Shown: positions 41,655 through 50,395 of the stretch, piece after piece
How the letters are laid out: each line of letters starts with the position of its first letter
Position numbering within the stretch: the stretch's first letter is position 1
Assembly (NCBI RefSeq): GCF_003385455.1
Contig: NZ_QNUF01000010.1
Coordinates: 92,369 to 156,368 of the forward strand
Length of the DNA: 64,000 bases
Direction of reading: 5' to 3'
DNA from: Chryseobacterium rhizosphaerae
Lineage (GTDB): Bacteria; Bacteroidota; Bacteroidia; Flavobacteriales; Weeksellaceae
The notes under the pieces: model-generated
Seen by the model: only the letters and a program-made list of their open reading frames with translations
Told to the model about the DNA's origin: nothing
The model's database searches: none
Translations under genes and position numbers: made by a program

Positions 41655-42584
41655 ATGGCTCCATCTCAAAAACCAGCATTCCTTTCTTCAAAAACAGACA
41701 CTGAGTCTAAGCTTTTCTCTACTCTGTTTTCTCCAGAAACAACAAAAGCTACTCTATTAATTGTTCATGGAATGCAGGAACATAGCGGAAGATATGCTGA
41801 GATTGCAGAATACTTTGCAGCTCATGGAATTGCTGTACTGACCTATGACCATCTGGGACATGGAAAATCTGTAAAAGAGAAAAAAGATATCGGATTTTTT
41901 CAGCTTGAGAAACCGGATGAAAGATTAGTAGCCGATGCAGAGATGATGGCAGATTATCTTGTTGAACAATATCCGGATGTTCCACATTTTATTTTGGGAC
42001 ATTCTATGGGATCTTTTATAACACGCTGTCTTCTTCAAAAGGCAAGCAGTAAATTTTCCGGAGCTATCATTACAGGAACTGGTGGACCTTTGCCCGGAAT
42101 AGATTTGCTGAGAGCTTATTTATCATTAGCTAATACCATCGCGCCTCATCACCGTACTTTCTTGAATTCTGTTTTTACGAGTGTCAATAACAAGTATTTT
42201 AAAAAGGATAAAGATTTCAGCGACACCAGCTGGCTCAGTGTAAATTCTAAAAACCGAAAAGCTTTTGAACAGGATGAACTTTGTGGAATTCCATTCACGA
42301 ATAATGCCTTCTACACTTTATTTAGTGTTTACAAAAAGGCTACCGCAAGAAACTGGGCTGATTCAATTTCCAGGTCTTTTCCTTTTTTATTTGTAAGTGG
42401 GCAGGATGATCCAATCGGGGATTTCAGTAAAGGAGTGAGGTATACTGTTGATCATTTAAAGTCTGATGGTTTTCAGGATGTGAGTCAGGAGATCTATTCC
42501 GGTATGCGCCATGAAATTCTGAATGAGGAAATCAGAGAGGAAGTTCTGAATACTGTCTGTGACTGGATTTCCAAGCATTCATAG
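41655..42584 (+). CDS. Alpha/beta-hydrolase, lysophospholipase / monoacylglycerol lipase-like
   Basis: A 309-residue serine hydrolase. The oxyanion region is LLIVHGMQEHSGRY, and YDHLGHGKS is typical of monoglyceride-lipase relatives. The nucleophile elbow GHSMGS has its serine near 117. The acid is in FVSGQDDPIGD, and the histidine in YSGMRHEILNE. No signal peptide is seen, so it is cytoplasmic and probably cleaves lysophospholipids or monoacylglycerols. It is monocistronic. Confidence 0.9.
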   Translation: MAPSQKPAFLSSKTDTESKLFSTLFSPETTKATLLIVHGMQEHSGRYAEIAEYFAAHGIAVLTYDHLGHGKSVKEKKDIGFFQLEKPDERLVADAEMMADYLVEQYPDVPHFILGHSMGSFITRCLLQKASSKFSGAIITGTGGPLPGIDLLRAYLSLANTIAPHHRTFLNSVFTSVNNKYFKKDKDFSDTSWLSVNSKNRKAFEQDELCGIPFTNNAFYTLFSVYKKATARNWADSISRSFPFLFVSGQDDPIGDFSKGVRYTVDHLKSDGFQDVSQEIYSGMRHEILNEEIREEVLNTVCDWISKHS

Positions 42585-42756
42585 ATGCTATTCTCGCTGA
42601 TAATGCAGATTCAGCAGACTTCTAAATCAATATTCACTACTTCACAAAATGCGTACAGCTCCTTTTGTAATATATTCTTTAAACTCTTTCAGAATGATAA
42701 CCTCATATGAGCTGCTTTTTTAAGATTAAAGATTAAACATTGAAAATAAAAAAAAC

Positions 42757-43314
42757 ATGAGAATACATATTTTCGGAGCATCTGGGTCTGGGGTTACAAC
42801 ATTAGGAAAGGCATTATCTGAAAAAATCGGTATTGAATATATTGACAGTGATGATTTTTTCTGGCTTACCACCCATATCCCTTTTACTGAAAAACAAAAC
42901 CCGGAAATCAGAAACAACACCCTATCCGAAAAACTACACACTACCAGAAACTGGATCTTTGGCGGTTCTATCATTCATTGGGGAGATGATGTATTCCCTC
43001 CATTTGATTTGATTGTATTTCTTTATCTGCCTCCTAAAATAAGAATGGAAAGACTGAGAAAAAGGGAATATGAAAGATATGGTGAAGAAATTATTACTAA
43101 TACGGAAAGAGCCCAAAAGTTCCACGAGTTTATGGATTGGGCTAAAGATTATGACCACAATACCGGTATTGCCAATAGAACGTTAAAAGCCCACCTGGAA
43201 TGGTTGTCCGGTATAAACACCCCATTGATTGAGCTCTCAGGAGATTATGAGCTTTATCAAAAGATGGACATCATTTTGGATAAAATAAAACAAAGAAACT
43301 TGCAGGTACAATAA
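42757..43314 (+). CDS. Small P-loop NTPase, adenylate kinase-like
   Basis: A 185-residue cytoplasmic protein. The Walker A loop GASGSGVTTLG (about 5-15) is at the start. IEYIDSDDFFW and a NWIFGGSIIHWGDD segment follow, then LIVFLYLPPKIRMERLRKRE, a lid-like arginine-rich stretch seen in shikimate/adenylate kinase-type proteins. Homologues are usually called AAA family or adenylate kinase-like proteins, and the substrate is unknown. The gene is followed by a HEAT-like repeat gene about 100 bases downstream. Confidence 0.75.
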   Translation: MRIHIFGASGSGVTTLGKALSEKIGIEYIDSDDFFWLTTHIPFTEKQNPEIRNNTLSEKLHTTRNWIFGGSIIHWGDDVFPPFDLIVFLYLPPKIRMERLRKREYERYGEEIITNTERAQKFHEFMDWAKDYDHNTGIANRTLKAHLEWLSGINTPLIELSGDYELYQKMDIILDKIKQRNLQVQ

Positions 43315-43414
43315 TTTATCTGTGAAATTGCTTCGCTTTGCTCGCCATGACAAAGGTGATGTTACTTTCAGAAGAATTCCTAAATTAGAACGCTGAAAAA
43401 ACAAAATTAAAAAC

Positions 43415-43933
43415 ATGACGATAGAAGAACTTATTAAAGATAAGACGATAAAAGCAAAAGAAAAAACAGGCCTTATCAGTCAATGGATTCTTGACAAGTC
43501 TTTACCTCTTGATGAATTAATTGCTTTTGCCGAAAAATCAAAAGATCCAGTAAAGGCAACCTGCATAGAGGCCATAGAATATGCAACCAAGCAAAATCCC
43601 GACATGGCAGATGAAACAGCATTTGCATTTGTCACCACTACCCTTACCGAAAAAGCTCCCAGAATAAAATGGGAAAGTGCCAAAGTAATAGGCAATACCG
43701 CTCATCTGTTTTCCGATCAATTAGACCAATCCATCACTAATCTGCTTGTCAATACAGAACATGAAGGAACTGTTGTCCGATGGAGTGCCGCATTTGCCCT
43801 CGGTGAAATTTTGAAAATGAAAACCCAACACAACACCACTCTCCTCCCTACTCTCGAAAATATCAGTGAGAAAGAAGAGAAAAACAGCATCAAAAAGATA
43901 TATCTGGATGCTATTAAAAAGACAAAAAAATAA
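43415..43933 (+). CDS. HEAT-like repeat protein
   Basis: A 172-residue all-helical protein. Repeating units of about 32-36 residues can be seen (LDELIAFAEKSKDPVKATCI; APRIKWESAKVIGNTAHLF; EGTVVRWSAAFALGEILKM), each with a hydrophobic face, as in HEAT/PBS-lyase repeat scaffolds. There is no catalytic motif. It probably binds another protein or nucleic acid. Its operon relation to the upstream NTPase is uncertain. A terminator follows closely. Confidence 0.75.
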   Translation: MTIEELIKDKTIKAKEKTGLISQWILDKSLPLDELIAFAEKSKDPVKATCIEAIEYATKQNPDMADETAFAFVTTTLTEKAPRIKWESAKVIGNTAHLFSDQLDQSITNLLVNTEHEGTVVRWSAAFALGEILKMKTQHNTTLLPTLENISEKEEKNSIKKIYLDAIKKTKK

Positions 43934-43947
43934 TATTTTGAATATAA

Positions 43948-43978
43948 AAAATCCTGGATATATTTTCCAGGATTTTTC
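43948..43978 (+). terminator. Terminator of the HEAT-like gene
   Basis: AATCCTGGA pairs with TCCAGGATT (43950-43958 with 43966-43974), followed by a T-run, 15 bases after the stop codon. Confidence 0.85.
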
Positions 43979-43986
43979 TTTAGGTT

Positions 43987-44041
43987 TTGGCTAAAGCCAA
44001 TTGGATTTATTATCTTAATGATGAATGGGCTAAAGCCCATT
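43987..44041. repeat. Pair of small GGCTAAAGCC palindromes
   Basis: Two perfect palindrome-centred hairpins, TTGGCTAAAGCCAA (43987-44000) and AATGGGCTAAAGCCCATT (44024-44041), lie about 24 bases apart in non-coding sequence. The shared core and pairing suggest a REP-like intergenic repeat. Confidence 0.6.
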
Positions 44042-44117
44042 CCTATTGAATATTTTCTTTGTCATTAGGATAAAATATCACCTTTTTTATCGAGTGGTCA
44101 CATTAAAATAAAACATA

Positions 44118-44492
44118 GAGCCTGTTTAAATTTCTAAATTTGATTTTTTGTATAACATTCAATCTTTATCCAAATCACATTCTTTAAGGAATTTTTTTTG
44201 ATTAAAAAGATCATTTACTGATGATGTGTTTTTCTAACGCAAAGCTTTAGCTTCATTATCCATATTTTCAGGGAGCAAAGGATAGAATCAACTTTGTTGA
44301 TTCGTCGAAGCATAAAGATAAGCATATATCTTCATCAGCGACGAAGTCGCATCACTTTGCCCACTTAAAATAAAGAGGAATTATTCGTAAACTTTGCGTT
44401 CATCTTTTTAATCAAAAAATAATTTTAACCTGGCCTATTGAGTCTTGTCAACAAAATATATAAGAATTCCTGAATAAAATTTAAACAGGCTC
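44118..44492. mobile_element. MITE-like element with 16-bp terminal inverted repeats
   Basis: Perfect terminal inverted repeats, GAGCCTGTTTAAATTT at 44118-44133 and its complement at 44477-44492, are flanked by a 3-bp direct repeat ATA (44115-44117 and 44493-44495), a plausible target duplication. There is no ORF inside. Subterminal segments are also inverted: TTTTTTGATTAAAAAGAT on the left is mirrored on the right, and AACGCAAAG is mirrored as CTTTGCGTT. Central palindromes GAATCAACTTTGTTGATTC and GCGACGAAGTCGC add further structure. At 375 bp with no transposase, it fits a non-autonomous element. Confidence 0.7.
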
Positions 44493-44528
44493 ATAGACAT
44501 CTGTGTGATCTGTCGGAAATTAAAATAA

Positions 44529-46118
44529 TCAAATCAATACCACTTCCCTATCCATTCCAATTTCCTTCAGGAAAACCTCATCATGAGAAACCACCACCAG
44601 TGTTCCATGATAGTCTTTAATGGTATTCGTTAAAATGTCTACATTCTGAAGATCCAGATTATTGGTGGGTTCATCAAGAACGATCATATCCGGTGTTTTG
44701 TTACTGATCGAAAGTCCACATAATAAAACCCTCAGACGCTCCCCTCCGCTTAACACTCCACATTTCTTATCCCAGGTTTCCTTTCCAAACAAAAATCTGG
44801 ATAATAAAGTTTTCACCTCAGATTCCTGAAGTGCCGTATCATTGAATTTTTGGACAAAATCATAGATACTCAAATCACCTTCAATAAGAGAGTATTCCTG
44901 ATCCACATAAATACTGTTAAATTCGGCTTTAAAAATCTTACCCTGATAAGGTTCTGTATTTCCAAGCAAGAGCTTTATCAGACTCGTTTTTCCAGACCCG
45001 TTCTGTCCTTTCAGTGAAATTCTTTCTCCACTTCGGATCTCAAGGTTTAGATTTTCTTGCCACAGTTTTTCACTTCCATAGCTGAAATTCACGTCTTCCA
45101 ATGTAATTAAAACTTTACCGAAATGCAGGCTGGAGTCATTGAAAGTTACTTTCATCTGATCAAAATTCTTTAATGATGAACGCAAATCTCTCAGGTTCCC
45201 GGAAATACCACTGATTTTTTCAGCGTGAATATTTTTCAGTTTTGAGGTATTTTTCTCGGCGTTATTCCGAAGGGTATTCATCATAATTCTGGCGACACCG
45301 GACTTTTCCTGCTTCTGTTTTCCTCTGGCATCAAGCTTCTGTTTCCGTTCCAGTGTTTCCCGTTCTTTCTCTTTGGCTTTTTTTAAAGCGCGCTCTTTAG
45401 CATGAATATCATTGTGTAAAGCCTCCTCTTCAATTTCTTTTTGCTGGATATAAAAGTCATAGTTTCCTCCATAGGTGGCAACCCCCTGATTGCTTAATTC
45501 AAAAATAGTGTCCACCAGATTCAGGAGTGCCCTGTCATGGCTTACCATAATAACGGTAGCATTTGTCTTATCAATCAGATCGTACAATAATTTTCGGCCT
45601 TCCAGATCCAAATGGTTGGTAGGTTCGTCCAATACGATGATCTCCGGCTGATTGATCTGAATTCCGGCAAGGAAAACTTTGGTCTTTTGTCCTCCGCTTA
45701 AACTTTCAAGCTTTTGGTTGAGTCCAAAATCCTCAAGTCCCCAGTAGTGTAAAGCATTTTGGCTTCGTTCCTCAAGGTCCCAGTCGTCATTCAGGATTTC
45801 AAAATACCTTTCGTCAACGTCTCCCTCTGTTATTTTCTGAAGAGCATTTAGTTTTTGATCTATCTTGAGGCATTCTGCAATAGTAAGGTCATTACAATTT
45901 CCAAACATTTGTGGAACATAGAAAATATCACCCTGGATATTTATATTTCCGTTTAATGGCTGTAATTCCTCAGCAATAAGCTTCAGTAAGGTAGATTTCC
46001 CCATGCCATTACTTCCCACTAAAGCAGATTTTGTTTGAGATGGTATCGTTATATTGATATGATTAAATAGCAGGTCTCCTCCCGGAAACCCAAAGGATAT
46101 ATGATGTAGTAAAATCAT
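44529..46118 (-). CDS. ABC-F family duplicated ATPase
   Basis: A 529-residue soluble protein with two ABC domains and no membrane segment. Domain 1 has GSNGMGKST (about 36-44), the signature LSGGQKTKV and Walker B IIVLDEPTNHLD. A charged coiled linker (about 230-310, KERALKKAKEKERETLERKQ) leads to domain 2 with GQNGSGKTS, LSGGERLRV and MIVLDEPTNNLD. ABC-F proteins act on ribosomes, in translation factor or antibiotic-protection roles. The linker length alone does not assign it to a resistance group. A MITE-like element lies just downstream. Confidence 0.92.
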   Translation of the reverse strand: MILLHHISFGFPGGDLLFNHINITIPSQTKSALVGSNGMGKSTLLKLIAEELQPLNGNINIQGDIFYVPQMFGNCNDLTIAECLKIDQKLNALQKITEGDVDERYFEILNDDWDLEERSQNALHYWGLEDFGLNQKLESLSGGQKTKVFLAGIQINQPEIIVLDEPTNHLDLEGRKLLYDLIDKTNATVIMVSHDRALLNLVDTIFELSNQGVATYGGNYDFYIQQKEIEEEALHNDIHAKERALKKAKEKERETLERKQKLDARGKQKQEKSGVARIMMNTLRNNAEKNTSKLKNIHAEKISGISGNLRDLRSSLKNFDQMKVTFNDSSLHFGKVLITLEDVNFSYGSEKLWQENLNLEIRSGERISLKGQNGSGKTSLIKLLLGNTEPYQGKIFKAEFNSIYVDQEYSLIEGDLSIYDFVQKFNDTALQESEVKTLLSRFLFGKETWDKKCGVLSGGERLRVLLCGLSISNKTPDMIVLDEPTNNLDLQNVDILTNTIKDYHGTLVVVSHDEVFLKEIGMDREVVLI

Positions 46119-46312
46119 GATTTCTTTCTTAAAATAATTAGGTAAATAACAGCAACTCTTTGGTTACTGCCTGATCAAGTCTGAAAGAAATTATATCCTA
46201 CATGTCCGTATATTGGGTTTTGAAAGAACAAATATAGTGATTTCCCGCCATTTCTTTATTTTGCTGCCTAAAGAATCAAGTATAAACTTTCGGGTCCACA
46301 CTAAAATACAAT

Positions 46313-46420
46313 CTATTCTTTATCCATCTTAAACTGATAAGAATCATCTGCTGTCTTATTATTTACTTTTCTTCCATACATTAAACAGTCTATTTTTTCA
46401 CATGGATAAAATGCATTTTC
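46313..46420 (-). pseudogene. C-terminal fragment of a lost gene
   Basis: The minus strand is open from 46420 to a stop at 46313 with protein-like content: ENAFYPCEKIDCLMYGRKV then NNKTADDSYQFKMDKE. A stop lies immediately upstream in frame and no initiation codon sits at the left edge, so only the tail of a gene seems to remain. It lies in the 472-bp gap between the ABC-F gene and hpt, close to a solitary element end at 46466. The family was not recognised. Confidence 0.3.
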
Positions 46421-46465
46421 TCAATGCTATGACTTGCTATATACTTAAGAACTTTATCGGTTATC

Positions 46466-46479
46466 GTTTAAACAGGCTC
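46466..46479 (+). repeat. Solitary copy of the MITE-like element end
   Basis: GTTTAAACAGGCTC matches the last 12 bases (TTAAACAGGCTC) of the right terminal repeat of the element at 44118-44492, and the core GTTTAAAC is itself palindromic. No matching left end is found nearby, so this may be a solo relic. It falls between the ABC-F gene and hpt in otherwise non-coding sequence. Confidence 0.5.
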
Positions 46480-46563
46480 CATGATCATATGAACTCTGTA
46501 GCTTTCAAATCTTCAAAACTCTCAAACTCATAAAAACAGGAAAGTATTTTAATCAAAAATCCG

Positions 46564-46571
46564 TAACTTTG
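46564..46571 (+). promoter_or_regulatory. -7 promoter element of hpt
   Basis: TAACTTTG fits TAnnTTTG and lies 19 bases before the ATG. No standard -33 TTTG is found. Confidence 0.5.
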
Positions 46572-46590
46572 CCAACTACTAAAAATTTTT

Positions 46591-47145
46591 ATGGAAAGCA
46601 TTAAAGTTCACGACAAAACTTTCGTTCCTTATTTGAAGGACGCCGAGATTCAGGAAATTGTAAAAGAGACAGCGTTAAGAATTTATGAAGATTACAAGGA
46701 TGAAGTTCCTGTTTTCATTGGCGTATTGAACGGAGTAATCATGTTCTTCTCAGATCTATTAAGGTATTACCCAGGTGAATGCGAAATTGCTTTCATTCAA
46801 ATGAGTTCTTATGTGGGAACTGAGTCTACAGGGATTGTTTACCAAAAAATGGAATTGACTAAAGATGTAAGAGACCGTCACATTATTCTTGTTGAAGATA
46901 TTGTGGATACAGGAAATACAGTGGAAAGTCTTTTCAAATACTTTAAGGAAACACAGCGCCCTAAATCTGTAAAACTGTCAAGCTTCTTACTGAAACCTGA
47001 GATTTACAAAAAAGATTTCAAATTGGATTATATTGGAAAGGAGATTCCAAATAAATTCGTTCTTGGTTATGGATTGGATTATGATGAACTAGGAAGAAAC
47101 CTTCCTAATTTGTATCAGTTGGAAGACGGTCAAATCAACCATTAA
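46591..47145 (+). CDS. hpt: Hypoxanthine phosphoribosyltransferase
   Basis: A 184-residue type I phosphoribosyltransferase. The PRPP-binding loop is IILVEDIVDTGNTVE. FIGVLNGVIMFFSDLLR near residues 41-57 and the C-terminal LDYIGKEIPNKFVLGYGLDY complete the active site of the hypoxanthine/guanine salvage type. It turns free purine bases plus PRPP into IMP or GMP in the cytoplasm. adk and obg follow in the same direction, an order seen in other flavobacteria, although repeats sit in both gaps. Confidence 0.93.
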   Translation: MESIKVHDKTFVPYLKDAEIQEIVKETALRIYEDYKDEVPVFIGVLNGVIMFFSDLLRYYPGECEIAFIQMSSYVGTESTGIVYQKMELTKDVRDRHIILVEDIVDTGNTVESLFKYFKETQRPKSVKLSSFLLKPEIYKKDFKLDYIGKEIPNKFVLGYGLDYDELGRNLPNLYQLEDGQINH

Positions 47146-47167
47146 TGCCTATAGCTATTAGCTACTG

Positions 47168-47230
47168 GCTTTTAGCTTTAAATATTAAATCGAAATAAAA
47201 GTAAAATATTAACTAAATAAAGCTAAAAGC
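47168..47230. repeat. Intergenic inverted repeat between hpt and adk
   Basis: GCTTTTAGCTTTA (47168-47180) is mirrored by TAAAGCTAAAAGC (47218-47230) around an AT-rich 37-base centre. The flanks contain further AGCTA/GCTAT words, giving a low-complexity palindrome. Confidence 0.65.
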
Positions 47231-47281
47231 AAGAAAGCAAGCCAGACGCAAAATGCCAATTGCCGGAAGCGAATCAAAATT

Positions 47282-47860
47282 ATGATAAACATTGTTCTGT
47301 TCGGCCCTCCAGGAAGTGGAAAAGGAACACAAGCTCAAAACTTAATCGAGAAATTCAATTTAAAGCAAGTTTCAACAGGTGATCTTTTCAGATACAATAT
47401 GAAAAATGATACTGATCTTGGAAAACTGGCAAAGTCTTACATCGATAAAGGAGAATTGGTTCCGGATCAGGTAACAACAGATATGCTGATTGATGAGATC
47501 AGAAAACCTACCGATACCAGCGGTTTTATTTTTGATGGTTATCCAAGAACTACCGCTCAGACGGAAGCTTTGGAAAAAATAGTTAAAGAAGAACTGAATG
47601 ACAAGATTGACATCTGTCTTGCATTGGTGGTAGAAGATAAAATTTTGGTTGAAAGACTTCTGAAAAGAGGAGAAACCAGCGGTAGATCAGACGACAGCAA
47701 TGTAGAGATCATCGAAAACAGAATTAAAGAATATTATTCTAAAACGGCAGAAGTAGCCGAACTTTACAAGCAGCAGGGAAAATATGTGGAAGTAAATGGT
47801 GTAGGAGAAATTGATGAGATTTCACAAAAGCTTTTTGCTGAGGTAGAGAAAATTAAATAA
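47282..47860 (+). CDS. adk: Adenylate kinase
   Basis: A 192-residue enzyme that interconverts ATP, AMP and ADP. The P-loop is FGPPGSGKGTQAQ (about 7-19). The AMP-binding segment STGDLFRYNM, the DGYPRTTAQTEAL motif and the arginines of RLLKRGETSGRSDD are in place. The LID domain is short, as in minor-variant adenylate kinases of this phylum, with no zinc cysteines. It lies between hpt and obg. Confidence 0.96.
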   Translation: MINIVLFGPPGSGKGTQAQNLIEKFNLKQVSTGDLFRYNMKNDTDLGKLAKSYIDKGELVPDQVTTDMLIDEIRKPTDTSGFIFDGYPRTTAQTEALEKIVKEELNDKIDICLALVVEDKILVERLLKRGETSGRSDDSNVEIIENRIKEYYSKTAEVAELYKQQGKYVEVNGVGEIDEISQKLFAEVEKIK

Positions 47861-47936
47861 GGATTTAGGATTTAGGGATTAGGATTTAGCATCGTTAAAT
47901 ATCTGTTCCCTAACCCCTAAGGCCTAAACCCTAAAA
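47861..47936. repeat. Intergenic GGATTTAGG-type palindrome between adk and obg
   Basis: Tandem GGATTTAGG/GGGATTAGG words (47861-47889) are mirrored by CCCTAACCCCTAAGG and CCTAAACCCTAAA (47908-47936). It fills the whole gap between the adk stop and the obg start, so any transcript through it would form a large hairpin. Confidence 0.7.
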
Positions 47937-47939
47937 ATT

Positions 47940-48923
47940 ATGTCAAACTTTGTAGATTACGTAAAGATTCATTGTAAAAGCGGACATGGAGGAGCAGGTT
48001 CTGCCCACCTAAGACGTGAAAAATATATTCCTAAAGGAGGTCCTGACGGTGGTGACGGAGGTCGCGGCGGACATGTCATCATGAGAGGGAATGCACAAGA
48101 ATGGACTTTACTTCCACTTCGATACACGCGTCATATAAAAGCAGAGCGTGGTGAAAATGGAGCAAAAAACCAGCTTACCGGAGCTGATGGTTCTGATATT
48201 TATATTGATGTTCCCATTGGAACTATCGCTAAAAATGAAGAAGGAGAAATCATCGGGGAAATCCTTGAAGATAAGCAGGAAATTATTTTGATGCTGGGTG
48301 GAAAAGGTGGAAAAGGAAACGAACATTTCAAATCATCTACCAATCAAACTCCAAGATATGCTCAACCCGGAATGGATGGTGAGGAAGGCTATGTTGTTTT
48401 CGAGCTTAAAATTTTGGCAGATGTAGGTTTAGTTGGATTTCCCAATGCTGGAAAATCTACCCTTTTAGCATCTGTTTCTGCAGCAAAGCCTAAAATTGCA
48501 AACTATGCTTTTACCACTTTAACTCCCAACTTAGGAATTGTAGACTACAGAAATTACAAATCATTTGTAATGGCTGATATTCCTGGGATTATTGAAGGAG
48601 CAGCTGAAGGAAAAGGATTAGGACACAGATTCCTGAGACATATTGAAAGAAATTCAATTCTTTTATTTTTAATTCCTGCAGATTCTGAAGATCACTACCA
48701 GGAGTTTAAAATTCTGGAAAATGAGCTGGTAGAATATAATCCTGAACTATTGGATAAAGATTTCATTATTTCCGTTTCTAAATCCGATCTTTTGGATGAT
48801 GAGCTGAAAAAAGAAATTGCGGCAGAATTTCCTGAAAACAGACAACCGTTATTTTTCTCCGGTGTTACAGGAGAAGGTCTGGTAGAGCTGAAAGATGCTA
48901 TCTGGAAGAAACTACATGGATAA
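47940..48923 (+). CDS. obgE: Obg-family ribosome-assembly GTPase
   Basis: A 327-residue GTPase. The N-terminal glycine-rich Obg fold ([18 protein letters not shown] start, [16 protein letters not shown]) spans about 1-158. The G domain has GFPNAGKST (G1, about 167-175), the switch region [24 protein letters not shown] (G3) and SKSDLL (G4). The C-terminal OCT domain found in some Gram-positives is absent. It associates with the large ribosomal subunit and is generally essential. Confidence 0.95.
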   Translation: MSNFVDYVKIHCKSGHGGAGSAHLRREKYIPKGGPDGGDGGRGGHVIMRGNAQEWTLLPLRYTRHIKAERGENGAKNQLTGADGSDIYIDVPIGTIAKNEEGEIIGEILEDKQEIILMLGGKGGKGNEHFKSSTNQTPRYAQPGMDGEEGYVVFELKILADVGLVGFPNAGKSTLLASVSAAKPKIANYAFTTLTPNLGIVDYRNYKSFVMADIPGIIEGAAEGKGLGHRFLRHIERNSILLFLIPADSEDHYQEFKILENELVEYNPELLDKDFIISVSKSDLLDDELKKEIAAEFPENRQPLFFSGVTGEGLVELKDAIWKKLHG

Positions 48924-48978
48924 AATACTGTTTGAATTCATCGGTCTTACTTTTACAAAGTAGATTACAACAAAATAA

Positions 48979-49008
48979 ATAACCCCGGAATTTTTTCCGG
49001 GGTTTTGT
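48979..49008 (+). terminator. Terminator of the obg transcription unit
   Basis: AACCCCGGAA pairs with TTCCGGGGTT (48981-48990 with 48995-49004) across a 4-T loop, followed by TTGTTTTGG. Confidence 0.85.
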
Positions 49009-49111
49009 TTTGGTCTCAATTTCCATTCTGTTGTTGGAAGTAAGATTCCACAGGAACCGGAGAAAAAATCCTTTTGGAACAATTATTGAGAGATGTTCAG
49101 AAATTTAAACT

Positions 49112-49600
49112 ATGAAATATATCCTGAGTTTTTGTGCCCTAGTACTCATATTTTCATGTACTTCTCAAAAAGTAAATTCGAAGTACTCAACCGTTGAATA
49201 TGAAGCCACTCCCTGTTTCGGCTTTTGCCCTGTTTTTAAAATGACAATCCAACCGGATAGAACTGCAGTTTTTGAAGCAGAACACTTTAATTTCAGTGAA
49301 AAGCCTTCAAAAGATGAGTTTTCCAATCCGAGAAAGGGAACTTTTACAGGAACCATTAAAGAGGAGGATTACCATACATTACTCAAGTTACTGGATGGTT
49401 TAGAGGTAAAAAATCTAAAAGATAAATATGGCGAAAAAAATATTACAGATCTCTCCACTTCTTATTTAAGGATTAATTTTAGTGATGGAACTTCTAAAAA
49501 TATACAGGATTATGGAAAACGGGGAAATGAGAAACTGTCTAAAGTTTATCATTTTTTTGAAGACCTCAGAAAAAATCAACACTGGACTAAAGTAAAATAG
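49112..49600 (+). CDS. DUF6438-type lipoprotein
   Basis: A 162-residue lipoprotein. The signal peptide ends in the lipobox LIFSC16. The mature start VEYEATPCFGFCPVFKMTIQ, with its paired cysteines, is characteristic of DUF6438. A beta-rich domain ending in YHFFEDLRKNQHW follows. The function is unknown. Such proteins are probably periplasmic or surface-exposed. It has its own terminator, and the outer-membrane beta-barrel gene downstream is separate. Confidence 0.8.
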   Translation: MKYILSFCALVLIFSCTSQKVNSKYSTVEYEATPCFGFCPVFKMTIQPDRTAVFEAEHFNFSEKPSKDEFSNPRKGTFTGTIKEEDYHTLLKLLDGLEVKNLKDKYGEKNITDLSTSYLRINFSDGTSKNIQDYGKRGNEKLSKVYHFFEDLRKNQHWTKVK

Positions 49601-49633
49601 TTTCGGGTAACAATATTTAAATTATTTTTGCAC

Positions 49634-49668
49634 AAATAATTCCTTCATCTGGGAGGAATTATTTTTTT
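49634..49668 (+). terminator. Terminator of the DUF6438 lipoprotein gene
   Basis: AATAATTCCT pairs with AGGAATTATT (49635-49644 with 49654-49663), followed by a T-run. A TATTTTTG just before it (49623-49630) looks like a -7 box but would start transcription into the terminator. Confidence 0.7.
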
Positions 49669-49699
49669 TATAAAAACATTAATCATTTAATTCAAAAAA

Positions 49700-50323
49700 A
49701 TGAAGAAGAACATTTTATCTGCAATATTATTTGCAGTATCTACTGTGGTATGCGCCCAAAGCTCGAGTATGAGTTTTGGTGTAAAAGGTGGGTACACGTT
49801 ATCCAGTATGAAGTTTTTTGACGCAAAATTAGATTCAAAATCCTATTTCTATGTAGGCGCTGTGGCAGAACAGGCACTATCTCCGAAATTTGCAGTACAG
49901 GCTGAAGTTCTTTATACCCAACTGGGAGGCAAAGAATCATACCCCTGGACCCAATTAGTAGGGAATGAAGTAGTAAATATGGGAGATATGAATTTTGAAT
50001 ACCAGATGAATCAGATACAGGTTCCAATTTCTGCAAAGTATTATTTTATTCCTAATCTTTCGGCTTCTGTAGGAATGAACATTGGAATCAATGTTTCAAC
50101 AAAGATAAAAACAAGCAGCCTTTTCAATGATACGGCTAAAGATAATTATGCCGGAGCAAAAACGATCAATCTCTTTCCTTTCTTAGGAGCTGAATATAAA
50201 ATTAATGATCAGTTTTTTGTAGATGCCCGTTATCATTTTGATTTTATAGAAACCAATAAAAGTCAGCACGTCCCTACGAAAGTTGGTTTTTTACAGGCTG
50301 GTGTTGGGTATAGATTTAAATAA
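49700..50323 (+). CDS. Outer-membrane beta-barrel (porin-like) protein
   Basis: A 207-residue protein. A signal peptide (ILSAILFAVSTVVCAQ) is followed by an eight-stranded type barrel with alternating hydrophobic residues (SMSFGVKGGYTLSSMKFFD; KFAVQAEVLYTQLGG; FFVDARYHFDF) and the C-terminal aromatic VGYRFK. This is the porin-family/OmpW-like PF13568 type common in Bacteroidota. No specific transport role can be read from it. It is monocistronic. Confidence 0.85.
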   Translation: MKKNILSAILFAVSTVVCAQSSSMSFGVKGGYTLSSMKFFDAKLDSKSYFYVGAVAEQALSPKFAVQAEVLYTQLGGKESYPWTQLVGNEVVNMGDMNFEYQMNQIQVPISAKYYFIPNLSASVGMNIGINVSTKIKTSSLFNDTAKDNYAGAKTINLFPFLGAEYKINDQFFVDARYHFDFIETNKSQHVPTKVGFLQAGVGYRFK

Positions 50324-50342
50324 TCTTTATTGATTACCATAC

Positions 50343-50376
50343 AAATGGCTGCCTGGATATGGGCAGCCATTATTTT
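50343..50376. terminator. Bidirectional terminator between the barrel gene and the T9SS gene
   Basis: AATGGCTGCC pairs with GGCAGCCATT across a 7-8 base loop. It lies between the stops of convergent genes (50323 and 50396). Confidence 0.8.
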
Positions 50377-50395
50377 TGATAAAGGAAATCTCAAT

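Noticed and set aside
42585..42756. A minus-strand stretch reading ILKEFKEYITKGAVRIL, resembling the start of the mechanosensitive channel MscL
   Set aside because: Only about 20 codons before a stop, with no transmembrane region following and no second piece in another frame. The match is too short to call a remnant.
44529..46118. Calling the ABC-F gene an antibiotic-resistance determinant
   Set aside because: The duplicated ATPase alone does not separate resistance-type from housekeeping ABC-F proteins, and no resistance context is present.
47861..47936. GGATTTAGG/CCCTAA words look like telomere-type repeats
   Set aside because: They are interrupted, mirror-imaged and confined to a 76-base gene gap inside a normal housekeeping region. 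They are better described as an intergenic palindrome.
49623..49630. TATTTTTG as a promoter for the outer-membrane barrel gene
   Set aside because: A strong intrinsic terminator (49634-49668) lies directly between it and the gene, so it is more likely a chance match or belongs to the upstream gene's 3' end.
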